This document shows, piece after piece, positions 59,207 through 60,000 of a DNA stretch of 60,000 nucleotides. Source of the stretch: Apostichopus japonicus (Eukaryota; Echinodermata; Holothuroidea; Aspidochirotida; Stichopodidae); assembly GCF_037975245.1 (NCBI RefSeq), contig NC_092570.1:12255001-12315000 (forward strand). The letters are read 5' to 3'. The position numbers and the translations under genes are program-made. The stretch's first letter is position 1. Each line of letters opens with the position of its first letter. The notes under the pieces were generated by a model. It was not told the origin of the DNA and did no database searches. It saw nothing but the letters and a program-made list of their open reading frames with translations.

Positions 59207-60000
59207 ATACAATCACTGTTTAATTTACTCCACACAGAATTTACACTCCAGTTCAAAGAATTCAAATGAAAGCTCTATGAACACCAACTTTGCTGCACCA
59301 TAGTTTAATCTAGTAATGATGGCAAAGGAGCCAGATTTCTCTATTTTGCGAAGGTTCTTTTTGCCACTGAGTTATTAATGATAGCAAACTTTCATTCAGA
59401 AGATGTAAAATCTTCTGGGTAAATCAGCTAGCTTGCACAGTTAAGTGCATGACCTGTAACTCTGAGGTCACAGGTCACCCCAATTCTACAATTTCTGGCA
59501 AAGATTTCTTTTGACCATTTCAATCATATGATGAATCTTGAGATAAATAAAATTAATTTTTTAATTTTACATAATAATGTAACCCTCAGACCCACTGCAG
59601 CAACCTTTGTGAAGTGATTCCTTTCATTTCGAAAAAGGAAATGCATAAAACTGTTCATTTTCAAAAAATGGAACTTCGTTTAAATATTGAACTTGCACAT
59701 AGGAGAAGAATAAATGTGAACATAGGAGACTACATGGGAGTTTTCTTAAAATGGTCCCTAAATATGCTAAACATCAAATCAAAATGCTTTCTTGTACTTA
59801 GAACTTCCATACTAAACTCAACTCACCCTTCGTTAAGTGGATACTCTTTAATCAAGAAGACTAATTAATAGTCCTATGACTGACTCCCCCCCCCCCCCTC
59901 CCTCCGCACGACTGTTTTCTGTTAAAGATTGGAGCCCATTCTGGGCACATGCAAATCTATGAACTGTGATTGGCTGTATTAGATAAAACTGTACAGTTTC

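Larger units (their letters stand above)
56620..60000. other. Non-coding region, part 5
   Basis: No exon or gene recognised. It contains the repeat at 57868-58298, the micro-insertion at 59190 and a run of 13 C at 59886-59898; otherwise AT-rich sequence with chance frames. Confidence 0.6.

Overview
This is eukaryotic, intron-rich animal DNA, most likely from a marine invertebrate. An echinoderm-type deuterostome is my guess, resting on the repeat style (frequent TAGGCCTA, DIRS elements, TTAA-type MITEs); I cannot prove the taxon. The only protein-coding gene I can support is on the minus strand: five exons of a PRKX / Pka-C3-type cAMP-dependent protein kinase catalytic subunit at 40380-40212, 31368-31105, 14316-14197, 13550-13455 and 1686-1551. 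Joined, they give 785 nt of one uninterrupted frame (261 full codons plus the end of one split codon), from the glycine loop to near the end of the kinase domain. The first exon(s) and the C-terminal tail exon were not found and probably lie outside the window or are too short to see.

Layout from left to right. 1-1550 is downstream intron, with a truncated TTAA-type MITE and a dispersed repeat. 1687-13454 is an intron with a 43-bp minisatellite, an 820-bp TTAA-type MITE, a 29-bp minisatellite and a tRNA-like SINE head. 13551-14196 is a short intron with a ~20-bp minisatellite. 14317-31104 is a 16.8-kb intron. It holds a ~6.9-kb DIRS-type tyrosine-recombinase retrotransposon (14613-21503, minus), complete at its ends but decayed inside and inserted into a G-rich minisatellite, and also two small tandem arrays and a 3.6-kb pogo/Tc1-like TIR element. 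31369-40211 is an intron with a 25-copy 76-bp satellite and a 354-bp TTAA MITE. 40381-60000 is non-coding as far as I can see and holds a ~595-bp foldback element, several small TIR elements (two with perfect 8-bp target duplications, hence hAT-like), a possible Penelope-type hammerhead remnant and two DIRS-end relics.

The most unusual observation is a set of tiny palindromic insertions of 17-34 bp (144, 8022, 39060, 48528, 59190). Each begins CAGGGAG, ends CTCCCTG or CTCCTTG, and is flanked by a perfect 7-bp direct repeat. The four distinct target sites (GTTGTAC, GTATAAC, GTAGCAT, ATACAAT) all fit the symmetric pattern RTNNNAY. Two copies at unrelated loci are identical over 25 bp. They look like transposed units reduced to little more than their two ends. 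The DIRS element is also notable: its internal complementary region is an exact junction of its two ends (50 and 49 bp, no mismatch) although its reverse transcriptase region is missing and its recombinase is frameshifted, which suggests recent mobilisation in trans.
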